From the NCBI GenBank assembly GCA_947177435.1, contig CAMWUM010000055.1:1-9252 (forward strand): a stretch of DNA of 9,252 bases. Reading direction: 5' to 3'. Each line of letters opens with the position of its first letter. Position 1 is the stretch's first letter. Source of the DNA: an uncultured Muribaculaceae bacterium. Lineage in GTDB: Bacteria; Bacteroidota; Bacteroidia; Bacteroidales; Muribaculaceae. The position numbers and the translations under genes were made by a program. Below, piece after piece: positions 1-7,339 of the stretch. The notes below the pieces were generated by a model that saw nothing but the letters and a program-made list of their open reading frames with translations, did no database searches and was not told the origin of the DNA.

Positions 1-491
1 TGGCTGTAAATCCGGGCGTTGTGGATCCTATAGGGGCGGGGAGTATAACCGTCACCACCCAAACCCACGCCCTTGTTGTCCACGTCTACAACCACGACGG
101 GGTCCTTAGCAAGGTCATTGTTTTCGATTGTTTTCTTAAGCAGAGTGGCGATTTGGTCACGGGTGAGGCCTGCCACTTTCTGCATTCCTATTTGCGGGAA
201 ATCGATCTCACCGGCCGGGTTGACTGTGTAGCCGAGTTGGTTGCCTACGTCGGTCGAGTTGTTGGTTAGACCCGTTGTCTGGATGTTGAACATATCAGAC
301 AGACGTTCGTCCTTAGTAGTTACGATGATGCGCAGTTTGTCGCCAGGCTGTACCTTCACTTGATAGGGTTGGTTGACATCGACTACTGAGCCCTCTGTGA
401 CATCCTGGAAATAGGTGATGTTCTTGGGTGTAGAGCAGGCGGTCAGGCATAGGATTACGACGATGATGGCAAATAGGTTTTTGCAGTTCAT
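1..491 (-). CDS. Wza-like polysaccharide export outer-membrane lipoprotein (3' end cut by window edge)
   Basis: An open frame runs on the minus strand from ATG at 491 through the window edge, giving 163 codons without a stop. Residues 1-19 are a lipoprotein signal: a hydrophobic stretch ending in the lipobox LTAC, with Cys19 as the predicted lipid-modified residue. Residues 43-57 (YQVKVQPGDKLRIIV) and 92-102 (PAGEIDFPQIG) are the typical signatures of the polysaccharide biosynthesis/export (Poly_export) domain. From DPVVVV at 130 onward the spacing fits the start of an SLBB-type domain (Gly146, Asp147 and Pro151 fall where the family has the GE and P of its V-L-G-E-V-x-x-P motif). Family members form the outer-membrane channel for capsule or exopolysaccharide, usually with a Wzc-type partner gene next to them; any partner here would lie left of position 1. 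Its promoter is in the divergent region at 492-678. The family call is confident, but the polymer exported is unknown. Confidence 0.85.
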   Translation of the reverse strand, partial: MNCKNLFAIIVVILCLTACSTPKNITYFQDVTEGSVVDVNQPYQVKVQPGDKLRIIVTTKDERLSDMFNIQTTGLTNNSTDVGNQLGYTVNPAGEIDFPQIGMQKVAGLTRDQIATLLKKTIENNDLAKDPVVVVDVDNKGVGLGGDGYTPRPYRIHNARIYS

Positions 492-510
492 TTTAGGCCT
501 TATAAAGAAA

Positions 511-524
511 GTTTCGAAACGTTT
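511..524. repeat. Overlapping palindromes GTTTCGAAAC and AAACGTTT
   Basis: GTTTCGAAAC (511-520) is a perfect 10-bp palindrome. AAACGTTT (517-524) is a perfect 8-bp palindrome sharing four bases with it. Both fall between the predicted transcription start and the ATG of the minus-strand lipoprotein gene, a position where a repressor could act. An operator role is inference; the palindromes themselves are directly visible. Confidence 0.5.
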
Positions 525-538
525 TTTAATTCAGAGCG

Positions 539-546
539 CAAATATA
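539..546 (-). promoter_or_regulatory. Bacteroidetes -7 box for the export lipoprotein gene
   Basis: The minus strand reads TATATTTG here, a perfect match to the Bacteroidetes -7 consensus TAnnTTTG. It lies about 48 bases upstream of the ATG at 491, which predicts a leader of roughly 40 bases. I found no good TTTG -33 element at the expected spacing, so the -33 half is weak or absent. Confidence 0.6.
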
Positions 547-611
547 CGAAAATAATTTCAATAAGAAGCATTGTTTTGTGGTTAAAAAGTTCAGATGAAT
601 ATTTTTTGGTT

Positions 612-638
612 GAAAATATCGTAGATAGGAATATTTTC
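612..638. repeat. Inverted repeat GAAAATAT-N11-ATATTTTC just upstream of the GH10 -7 box
   Basis: GAAAATAT at 612-619 and ATATTTTC at 631-638 are perfect inverted copies with an 11-base spacer. The right arm ends two bases before the -7 box at 641. A related direct copy, GAATATTTT, occurs at 597-605 and again at 629-637, 32 bases apart. The placement is what an operator or activator site would have, but the motif is AT-only at its core and the region is AT-rich, so chance is not excluded. Confidence 0.45.
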
Positions 639-640
639 GC

Positions 641-648
641 TAATTTTG
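641..648 (+). promoter_or_regulatory. Bacteroidetes -7 box for the GH10 gene
   Basis: TAATTTTG matches TAnnTTTG exactly and lies 30 bases upstream of the ATG at 679, which would give a leader of about 24 bases. No TTTG is present at the usual -33 spacing; the inverted repeat at 612-638 occupies that interval instead, which would fit an activator-dependent promoter (inference). The in-frame TTG at 646 lies inside this box, which argues against it being the translation start. Confidence 0.55.
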
Positions 649-678
649 CTCCTTACTAATCATACCAAGCCAAATATC

Positions 679-3600
679 ATGAAAATTAAGCCTATGCTTC
701 TCATCTCAGCGTTGTCGGTAGCCGCGTTCAGTTCAGCCGCTCCGCTGGTCGTCTGCGACTTCGAGTCCTACGAGGTCGGCGATGTTGTTACTATGTGGAA
801 CAAGTTTGGTGATGCCGGCACATCCACCGCTATCGTTGAGGCCGATCCGGCCAATCCAAATAACAAGGTGCTCCATGTCAAGCTGAAAGACTGGAACACT
901 TACCCCGAACTCCTCCTGCCCGGCGGACTGGCTGGCGCTCAGGTGACAGAGCAGTACCAGTTTGTTGAGTTTGATCTGTACCGCAGTTCGGCCGATGAAA
1001 ACGACTACAAGCAGCTGTGGGTGCTTGTTGGCGACAGTGAGGTGTACAATGACGACGGCTACCCCCATCAGGGCGACAAAGGCAAATGGCAGCATCGCGC
1101 CTATTCTATGAAGCCCGTGCCTGTCGGCAACACATCCGACAAACTCCACATAGGCATCCACTGTGATAAATCGGATTACTATATAGACAACGTAGTGCTC
1201 AAAAGCTGGAACGACGATTTCCCCGATGGCATTATCAACATCTGCATAGATAATACTGATAAGAATTACGCCACTTACACCTCTCCGCTCTACATCCCCG
1301 CAGGACAGGAGTTGAAGATCTATACCTCGCGTTACACCGAGTTGCGTCCGGATGTGACAGGCGAGGGTGCGATTAGCCTCTATTGCGGTGGCGAGCGTAC
1401 CTTCCTCGGCACAAAGGATGGCGGCTCATATCCCGATTGGAGCGGTTTCTCGGGCAAAGTCTGCGTATATCCGTACACTGAAGTGAAAGGTGGATGCGGA
1501 TTTTATGGCCTTATCCTCAATTCCGGCGGCAAGACATTCAACCCAGAGGATATCGAGGGATCGCTCAAGAGCATCAACCAGCAGTTGATCAATAATGAAG
1601 TCATAGTCTATGATGGCGCCACGCTGGCCACGCCCAAGGGCAACCGAGGTGTACGCATCGGCACGCTCAACACCCTGGCAGGCAGCCGTCTGTGCGGTTC
1701 GCTAAACAATGGCACCAATGCCGGATATTACGTTGTGGGCGCTTCTGACCTCGACGCAGTGCTGGCAGGCCGCATCGCTCCGCTTGATAAGAATGGCGCG
1801 CCCTCGACTTCGTCAGCCGTGAGCATAGTCAAGGAGGGCAAAGGCACTTACCGCATCACCGGCAATGACAACCTCGTGACCGGCGCCATACGCGTGCTCG
1901 ACGGAAAGGTAATGCTCAACAACGACGCAACAGTGGCATCCGCCCAAAGCCTTCCCGGCTCAATCGGCGCTCTTGGCGCTAATAAGCCCGGCGTGTACGT
2001 TTTCTCCGCAGCCACTCTCGGCGGCTACGGCCATTGCGCGTCAGTGATTGACCTCTATGGCCACCTCGAGCCCGGTGACGGCAGCATCGGCACATTTGCC
2101 GTGGCCGACTATCAGAACGGCACTCCAGTCGATATCTGGCTGCGTCCCACCGCGCGTCTGCACTTCGAAATTGCCGGTGCGCAGGACTATGATCGCCTGA
2201 CGGTGACCGGCGCCGTGGTTTACCGTAACATAGGCGAGGACTTCCAGGCCTCGGACCTTACTCCCATCATCCACATCGAGCCCTCGAAGGGTTGCACCCT
2301 CGAAGTCGGTGACGAGTTTACTCTTATCTCAGCGTCGGCCAAGACAGGCGATTGGCAGTACCGCATACAATATCCTCAATCCTACACATGGGAGGTAAAG
2401 GAAGTGGTTGAGGACGGTATGTACCGACTCGTCGCCACTGTTACCTCGCTTGACTACAGCGGACAGGGCGATGAAATCATCGAGAACCCCAACGACAATC
2501 CTGGCACGGGCGATGATGATGACGACGATGACGACGGCTTCGACGAAACCACCGACAAGACTCCGCTCCGCGTATATGCAGAGAAGCTTGGCAAGCGCAT
2601 CGGTGTGGCCGCTCCTTGCTGGAGCTACGACCTCAACAACTACTCCAACTCGCAGACTGCCCTCATCGGCAAGGAGTTCAACGCCGTTGTTTCTGAGAAC
2701 GGCATGAAGTTTGAGAATATCCAGCCATCGCGCGGATCGTTCGATTGGACCCTCGGCGACCGCCTCGTAAGGCTGGCTCAGCATTACGACTGCGAGGTGC
2801 GCGGCCACACGTTCGCTTGGCACAAGCAGGTGGCCGGTTGGGTTACATCCAATGGCGAAAAGAACTCCAACAATTTCTCGCGTGAAGAATTGCTTGGCAT
2901 CCTCAAAGCCCATATCTTCGCTGTGGCCGGTCATTACAAGAATACCGTCGGCGAGTGGGACGTGGTGAACGAGTGCCTGAGCGACAACCAAACCGCCATC
3001 CGTACTAACCCCGACGCTTACGACCTGCGCCCCTCGGTATGGTACACCGGCATCGGTGAGGACTTCATCGACTCGGCCTTCGTTTGGGCTCACCAGGCAG
3101 CACCCGACTGCAAACTCTATCTTACCGACTATGGCGCAGAGTTCAAGGGCGTGGCAAAGACTGAGGCACTCTTCAATCTGGCTAAACGCTTGCAGCAGAG
3201 TGGTATTCCTATTCATGGCGTGGGTCTGCAGTGCCACTTCGACGCCGGCCGTGTTGATGCCGCCAAACTTGCCCTCAATATCGAGAGTTATCAGGCTCTC
3301 GGCCTCGAGTGCATCATCACCGAGCTTGACATGGGCACTTCAGGCACCACAGAGGCCGACTACAAGCAGCAGGCCAAGGACTACGCTGCCGTGGCCCGCG
3401 TGTGGCTGGCTCATGACAACTGCCCCTCAATGATGATTTGGGGTCTCAGCGACGGCGACTCTTGGCGACAGAGCCATCCGCTTCTCTTCGACGGGACCAG
3501 CCGCAAGCCCGCATACTACTCAGTTCACCGTGTGCTGCGTAAGGCCGTAGGCACCGACGGCATCGCTGACGCAGCCCAGCAGGGCGAAGCCGAGGCAGTG

Positions 3601-3720
3601 AGCGTTGAGTACTACAACCTGCAAGGCATCCGTCTCGCTGCCCCGCAGTCCGGAATCGTAATCAAACTCACCCGATATGCCGACGGCACCTCAGATGCCG
3701 AAAAGATGCTAGTGAAATAA
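679..3720 (+). CDS. Secreted multidomain GH10 endo-beta-1,4-xylanase-like protein
   Basis: The protein is 1013 aa from ATG at 679. The start is chosen because it begins a standard signal peptide (MKIKPMLLISALSVAAFSSA, cleavage near Ala20), whereas an in-frame TTG at 646 sits inside the -7 box. Residues about 21-190 look like a jelly-roll, carbohydrate-binding-like domain. Residues about 200-600 are beta-rich, with a stretch at 385-415 and another at 455-520 that resemble autotransporter-associated beta repeats. Eight consecutive Asp (612-619) form a hinge. The C-terminal catalytic domain, about 628-958, is GH10: HTFAWH at 710-715, acid/base Glu765 in WDVVNE, nucleophile Glu882 in ITELDM, and a WGLSDGDSW motif near its end. 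GH10 enzymes cleave internal beta-1,4 bonds of xylan. The last 39 residues (975-1013, YYNLQG...ADGT...EKMLVK) resemble Bacteroidales secreted-protein tails and may act in sorting or anchoring. No lipobox is seen. malQ follows 61 bases downstream with no evident terminator. The GH10 call is firm; xylan specificity is a family inference. Confidence 0.92.
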   Translation: MKIKPMLLISALSVAAFSSAAPLVVCDFESYEVGDVVTMWNKFGDAGTSTAIVEADPANPNNKVLHVKLKDWNTYPELLLPGGLAGAQVTEQYQFVEFDLYRSSADENDYKQLWVLVGDSEVYNDDGYPHQGDKGKWQHRAYSMKPVPVGNTSDKLHIGIHCDKSDYYIDNVVLKSWNDDFPDGIINICIDNTDKNYATYTSPLYIPAGQELKIYTSRYTELRPDVTGEGAISLYCGGERTFLGTKDGGSYPDWSGFSGKVCVYPYTEVKGGCGFYGLILNSGGKTFNPEDIEGSLKSINQQLINNEVIVYDGATLATPKGNRGVRIGTLNTLAGSRLCGSLNNGTNAGYYVVGASDLDAVLAGRIAPLDKNGAPSTSSAVSIVKEGKGTYRITGNDNLVTGAIRVLDGKVMLNNDATVASAQSLPGSIGALGANKPGVYVFSAATLGGYGHCASVIDLYGHLEPGDGSIGTFAVADYQNGTPVDIWLRPTARLHFEIAGAQDYDRLTVTGAVVYRNIGEDFQASDLTPIIHIEPSKGCTLEVGDEFTLISASAKTGDWQYRIQYPQSYTWEVKEVVEDGMYRLVATVTSLDYSGQGDEIIENPNDNPGTGDDDDDDDDGFDETTDKTPLRVYAEKLGKRIGVAAPCWSYDLNNYSNSQTALIGKEFNAVVSENGMKFENIQPSRGSFDWTLGDRLVRLAQHYDCEVRGHTFAWHKQVAGWVTSNGEKNSNNFSREELLGILKAHIFAVAGHYKNTVGEWDVVNECLSDNQTAIRTNPDAYDLRPSVWYTGIGEDFIDSAFVWAHQAAPDCKLYLTDYGAEFKGVAKTEALFNLAKRLQQSGIPIHGVGLQCHFDAGRVDAAKLALNIESYQALGLECIITELDMGTSGTTEADYKQQAKDYAAVARVWLAHDNCPSMMIWGLSDGDSWRQSHPLLFDGTSRKPAYYSVHRVLRKAVGTDGIADAAQQGEAEAVSVEYYNLQGIRLAAPQSGIVIKLTRYADGTSDAEKMLVK
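2512..2535 (+). repeat. GAY trinucleotide tract coding Asp8 hinge
   Basis: Eight consecutive GAT/GAC codons encode an Asp-only run that separates the beta-rich N-terminal half from the GH10 catalytic domain. Mixed GAT and GAC codons make slippage less likely than in a pure repeat. Any length change by whole codons would only alter the linker. Confidence 0.7.
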
Positions 3721-3781
3721 ACAAGCGCGCGAGCCAGGGCGTTAAGAATTCAGAATAATCTCATACATACATCATACCATT

Positions 3782-6454
3782 ATGAAAGTAACCTTCAACA
3801 TTGATTACCGCACCAACTGGGGCGAGTCAGTGTGCGTAACCGGCACGGCTGCGGAGCTCGGCGCCGGAGACGTGTCTAATGCCCTGAAGCTCTCACTCGA
3901 AGGAGAGGAGCGTTGGACGGCCACGGTCGACATCCCCGGCGACAAGCCGTTTGAATATTCTTATGTGGTGGTCCGCGATGACGGCACAATAAGGAAAGAG
4001 TGGGGAAAGCCACGCACCTTCGTGCCCGGCCCGGCTCCGCTATGCCGCATGTTCGACCGATGGCAGGATCAGCCTTGGGACAAGCCGTACTATTCGTCGG
4101 CCTTCACCGAGAGCATCCTGCACCGCACCGATCGCCAGCCGGCCGCAGTGTGCGAGCCCGGCAAACTCACTGTTGAGGTATTTGCTCCGATGGTGGCACC
4201 GACAGATGTGGTCGCCATCGCCGGTGCGAGCAAAGCCCTCGGCAACTGGGAAGTGTCGAAGGCTGTGCGCATGAGCGATGCCGATTACCCGCTCTGGAGG
4301 GTGACAATCGATCCCACGGAGGACCTGGGAGAGGGCTCCGAATTCAAGTTTCTTATTCTAAATAAGAAGACCGGAGCCGTTGTGTCATGGGAGGGCGGAG
4401 AGAACCGCCGCCTGTCCGCAGGCCCTGTGTCCGGACTGTCGACTACGCTGTCAGGCATGCGCTTTATCAATATGCAGACGCCATGGCATGGGGCCGGCAC
4501 GGCCATCCCCGTGTTCTCGCTGCGTACCGAGGCTGACTTCGGCGTGGGAGAGTTCCTAGACCTCATCCCGATGATTGACTGGGCCGCCTCCACCGGCCAG
4601 ACATTCATTCAGATTCTGCCCATCAACGACACCACCATGACGGGCACCTGGACCGACTCGTATCCGTACAATGCTAACTCCACCTTCGCTCTTCACCCGC
4701 AGTATCTGCGCCTGAGCGATGTGGGCAAACTAAAGGATGCCAAGAAGCAGAAGCATTACGACCAACTGGCCGCAGAACTCAATGCCCTCAAAGAGATAGA
4801 CTACGAGCGTGTAAACAACGCCAAGCGCGAACTCGCCCACGAACTTTTCGCCCAGAACGGCGCCGAAGTGATGTCTACGCCCGAGTATAAGGACTTCGTC
4901 AAGCGCAACGAGGCTTGGCTCAAGCCCTATGCCGCTTTCTGCGTGCTCCGCGACATGTACGGCACGCCTGAGTTCGGCAAATGGGGCGAGTACGCCGTCT
5001 ATGACCAAGCCAAGGTCGATGCTTTGGCCGCCGCCAAAAAGGATGCCTTCGATTACGAGTGCTACATACAGTACTTCCTCGACAAGCAGATGCGTCAGGT
5101 GCGCGACTATGCCCACAGCAAGGGAGTGGCCATAAAGGGTGACATTCCCATCGGCATCTCGCGCACGTCGGTCGATGCATGGATGTACCCGCAACTCTTC
5201 TATATGGATTGCCAGGCCGGCGCTCCGCCAGACGATTTCTCGGTGCTCGGCCAGAATTGGGGTTTCCCCACCTACAATTGGGAGGAGATGAGCCATGACG
5301 GCTTTGCATGGTGGAAGGCCCGCTTCAGCAAGATGAGCGAATATTTCGACGCTTACCGCATCGACCACGTGCTCGGTTTCTTCCGCATCTGGGAGATACC
5401 GATGGATGCGCTGCATGGTCTGCTGGGCCATTTCAATCCGGCTCTGCCGTTCACTGCCGACGAGTTGCGCGATAATTACGACTTCTGGATTGACGCCAAC
5501 TTGCACACCACCCCCTACATCATGGACTACTTCCTGGGCGACTTCTTTGGCGAATACACCGACGAGGTGCGCGAGAAATATCTCACTCCGTTAGGCTATG
5601 GACGCTATAGCATGAAGGACGAGTTCAATACCCAGCGCAAGGTGGCTGATTATTTCGCTGCTCAGGAGAAGTGCGACAAGAACACCCGCATCTGCGACGG
5701 TCTGCTCGCTCTTATCGATGAAGTGCTCTTCATCCCCGATCCCAAGGAGCCGTGGAAGTTCCATCCGCGCATCTCTGCCCAGCATACCTATATCTATCGC
5801 TCGCTCAACGATTACGAGCGTTGGTGTTTCGACCGTCTCTACAACGATTTCTTCTACCATCGCCACAACGATTTCTGGTACGGCAAGGCTATGTGGAAAT
5901 TGCCACCGCTGATCGACGCGACCGATATGCTCGTATGCGCCGAGGATCTTGGTATGATTCCTGCTTGCGTGCCCGCCGTGATGAGCGCGTTGGAGATTAT
6001 CGCTCTTGAGATACAGCGCATGCCCAAGGACCCCAACCACCAGTTTGGCGACACCTGGCATTATCCCTATTACTCGGTGTGTACCACTTCGCCCCACGAT
6101 ATGTCGGGCATACGCGGATGGTGGGAGGAGAACCGCCAGGCCACTCAGGAGTTTTACAACAATGTGCTGCATGAGCCCGGCCAGGCGCCTTACTTCGCCG
6201 AGCCGTGGGTATGCGAGCGCATCCTCGACCTGCACCTCAAATCCCCCTCGATGCTTTGCATCATCCCGTTGCAGGATTGGCTGTCGATGGACGGAAAGGC
6301 GCGCCGCGAGAATCCTCTCGAGGAGCAAATCAACGTGCCCAAGAACTCGCGTCACTATTGGCGTTACCGCATGCACCTCACCATTGAGGCACTGCAAAGC
6401 CTCGGCGACTTCAATGCCCAGCTACGTGGCATGATCGCCGGCTGTGGACGCTAA
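3782..6454 (+). CDS. malQ: 4-alpha-glucanotransferase (GH77) with two N-terminal CBM20 domains
   Basis: The 890-aa product has no signal peptide and should be cytosolic. It transfers alpha-1,4-glucan segments between maltooligosaccharides, releasing glucose, in glycogen/starch breakdown. Two CBM20-type starch-binding domains are seen at about 1-100 (beginning VTFNIDYRTNWGESV) and 128-225 (LTVEVFAP, AIAGASKALGNWE). The GH77 barrel starts near residue 234 (PWHGAGTAIPVFSLR). Catalytic residues are present: nucleophile Asp528 in YRIDH, acid/base Glu721 in AEDLG, and the transition-state Asp773 in SPHDMS. The length and two-CBM20 layout match the DPE2-like form common in Bacteroides relatives, not the shorter enteric MalQ. 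The gene lies 61 bases after the GH10 stop; I see no TAnnTTTG box in that gap, so co-transcription is plausible. A strong hairpin follows its stop codon. Confidence 0.95.
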   Translation: MKVTFNIDYRTNWGESVCVTGTAAELGAGDVSNALKLSLEGEERWTATVDIPGDKPFEYSYVVVRDDGTIRKEWGKPRTFVPGPAPLCRMFDRWQDQPWDKPYYSSAFTESILHRTDRQPAAVCEPGKLTVEVFAPMVAPTDVVAIAGASKALGNWEVSKAVRMSDADYPLWRVTIDPTEDLGEGSEFKFLILNKKTGAVVSWEGGENRRLSAGPVSGLSTTLSGMRFINMQTPWHGAGTAIPVFSLRTEADFGVGEFLDLIPMIDWAASTGQTFIQILPINDTTMTGTWTDSYPYNANSTFALHPQYLRLSDVGKLKDAKKQKHYDQLAAELNALKEIDYERVNNAKRELAHELFAQNGAEVMSTPEYKDFVKRNEAWLKPYAAFCVLRDMYGTPEFGKWGEYAVYDQAKVDALAAAKKDAFDYECYIQYFLDKQMRQVRDYAHSKGVAIKGDIPIGISRTSVDAWMYPQLFYMDCQAGAPPDDFSVLGQNWGFPTYNWEEMSHDGFAWWKARFSKMSEYFDAYRIDHVLGFFRIWEIPMDALHGLLGHFNPALPFTADELRDNYDFWIDANLHTTPYIMDYFLGDFFGEYTDEVREKYLTPLGYGRYSMKDEFNTQRKVADYFAAQEKCDKNTRICDGLLALIDEVLFIPDPKEPWKFHPRISAQHTYIYRSLNDYERWCFDRLYNDFFYHRHNDFWYGKAMWKLPPLIDATDMLVCAEDLGMIPACVPAVMSALEIIALEIQRMPKDPNHQFGDTWHYPYYSVCTTSPHDMSGIRGWWEENRQATQEFYNNVLHEPGQAPYFAEPWVCERILDLHLKSPSMLCIIPLQDWLSMDGKARRENPLEEQINVPKNSRHYWRYRMHLTIEALQSLGDFNAQLRGMIAGCGR

Positions 6455-6462
6455 CCATAACT

Positions 6463-6491
6463 TGGCCTGCCTCGCACCACGAGGCAGGCCA
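6463..6491 (+). terminator. Perfect 12-bp hairpin after malQ, probable terminator
   Basis: TGGCCTGCCTCG (6463-6474), loop CACCA, then the exact complement CGAGGCAGGCCA (6480-6491). The GC-rich stem begins nine bases after the malQ stop. There is no T-run on the 3' side (TATCATAAATTGG follows), so it is not a textbook intrinsic terminator. It could equally be an mRNA-stabilising or processing structure. Confidence 0.6.
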
Positions 6492-6509
6492 TATCATAAA
6501 TTGGACAAT

Positions 6510-7295
6510 ATGAAAAAACTGCTATTCTTTATCTCTCTTATGTTTTCAATTTGCGCAAATGCGCAGATCGATACCATCAGCTATCTTGTAGGCTACGCAT
6601 CCACGCTTACCCTTCTTGCAGACGACAGTCGCTTTGCTCAGACTGAAGATGGCATTAAAGAAATATACCGCGGCATAGAGGAAAATATTCCGAAACCCGA
6701 GCTCGGAAATGATTCTACATATATTGTGAACTATGCCATGGGATCCATACAGGGCGTATTCTTTACTGATGGCTTGGAGCATGCATCTGAAGACAAAATA
6801 CCGCCTGTGGATTGCATAATTGCCGGTATGGAAAAGGTAGCAGACAATCAGATAATTTTGCCGCAGGATACAATTGACGCAAAGAAAATTATAACAAGTT
6901 GCCCCGATTCAATTACTCCTGTTCAACTACCCTCGGATGAACGATGTAATTTTTTTACTGCTTATGGCGTGTTGAAAAGCTTTCCGAATGGGTTGGATCA
7001 ACTTATGGAAGAATACGGCATAGAGAACATAGAGCCTAATTATCAATACTATGCCAAAGGTTTCTCTGATGTGCTCTGGATGTATATGAATGCTTCTCCA
7101 CAAAATGCCTATGACTTTGGCAAGATGATGGCGTGGGAACTTTGCAATTCAATAACTGGCGATTTGCCTGAGGGTAAAACTTGGGATGTCTTGTCTCCCG
7201 ACTTCCTTTCGGGTGTTCGAGCTGCGTTGGGGCTTGAAGAGCCCAAGTTCTCAAACGAGGAGATGGAAAATATTATTAAGACTCTACAAGAGTAA
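6510..7295 (+). CDS. Secreted protein of tandem FKBP_N-type helical domains, lacking the isomerase domain
   Basis: The product is 261 aa from ATG at 6510. That start gives a clean signal peptide ([18 protein letters not shown], cleavage before Gln19), while the in-frame GTG at 6444 lies inside malQ and would read through the hairpin. The mature part shows two similar modules, residues about 20-113 and 145-240. Each has a first unit ([11 protein letters not shown]...[19 protein letters not shown]...YAKGFSDVL) and a second unit ([14 protein letters not shown]...[20 protein letters not shown]...FLSGVRAAL). The key Gly residues are 55/106 and 184/235, exactly 51 apart in both modules. This pattern resembles the N-terminal helical domain of Bacteroidetes FKBP-type peptidyl-prolyl isomerases, but no FK506-binding catalytic domain follows. 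The likely location is the periplasm. The gene is more AT-rich than its neighbours. Function is unknown; a chaperone-like or dimerising role would be inference. Confidence 0.7.
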   Translation: MKKLLFFISLMFSICANAQIDTISYLVGYASTLTLLADDSRFAQTEDGIKEIYRGIEENIPKPELGNDSTYIVNYAMGSIQGVFFTDGLEHASEDKIPPVDCIIAGMEKVADNQIILPQDTIDAKKIITSCPDSITPVQLPSDERCNFFTAYGVLKSFPNGLDQLMEEYGIENIEPNYQYYAKGFSDVLWMYMNASPQNAYDFGKMMAWELCNSITGDLPEGKTWDVLSPDFLSGVRAALGLEEPKFSNEEMENIIKTLQE

Positions 7296-7310
7296 TTCAG
7301 TTATTTTTTG

Positions 7311-7318
7311 TAACTTTG
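7311..7318 (+). promoter_or_regulatory. Bacteroidetes -7 box for menB
   Basis: TAACTTTG matches TAnnTTTG exactly, 22 bases upstream of the menB ATG at 7340. It suggests that menB-menC have their own promoter and a very short leader. No TTTG lies at the usual -33 position; the only nearby TTTG (7307-7310) directly abuts the box. An in-frame TTG at 7316 lies inside this box and is therefore unlikely to be a start codon. Confidence 0.55.
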
Positions 7319-7339
7319 TGGTCTAAAACTCATAAACAA

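Noticed and set aside
1..75. Possible frameshift in the lipoprotein gene, because residues 143-163 look glycine-rich and unusual
   Set aside because: Counting from DPVVVV, the Gly146-Asp147 and Pro151 positions fall where the family has its GE and P, so the frame appears intact.
21..269. 82-aa plus-strand open frame at the left edge
   Set aside because: It is antisense to the export lipoprotein gene, whose minus-strand frame has a lipobox and clear Poly_export motifs.
2329..3237. 302-aa minus-strand open frame
   Set aside because: It lies wholly antisense to the conserved GH10 domain and has no recognisable motif; GC-rich codon bias produces such long shadows.
4730..6397. Long minus-strand frames of 258 and 268 aa
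   Set aside because: Both are antisense to the conserved GH77 catalytic domain, with no start context or family motif.
6444..6509. N-terminal extension of the FKBP_N-like protein from GTG 6444
   Set aside because: The segment overlaps the malQ end and the hairpin, and the signal peptide begins cleanly at ATG 6510.
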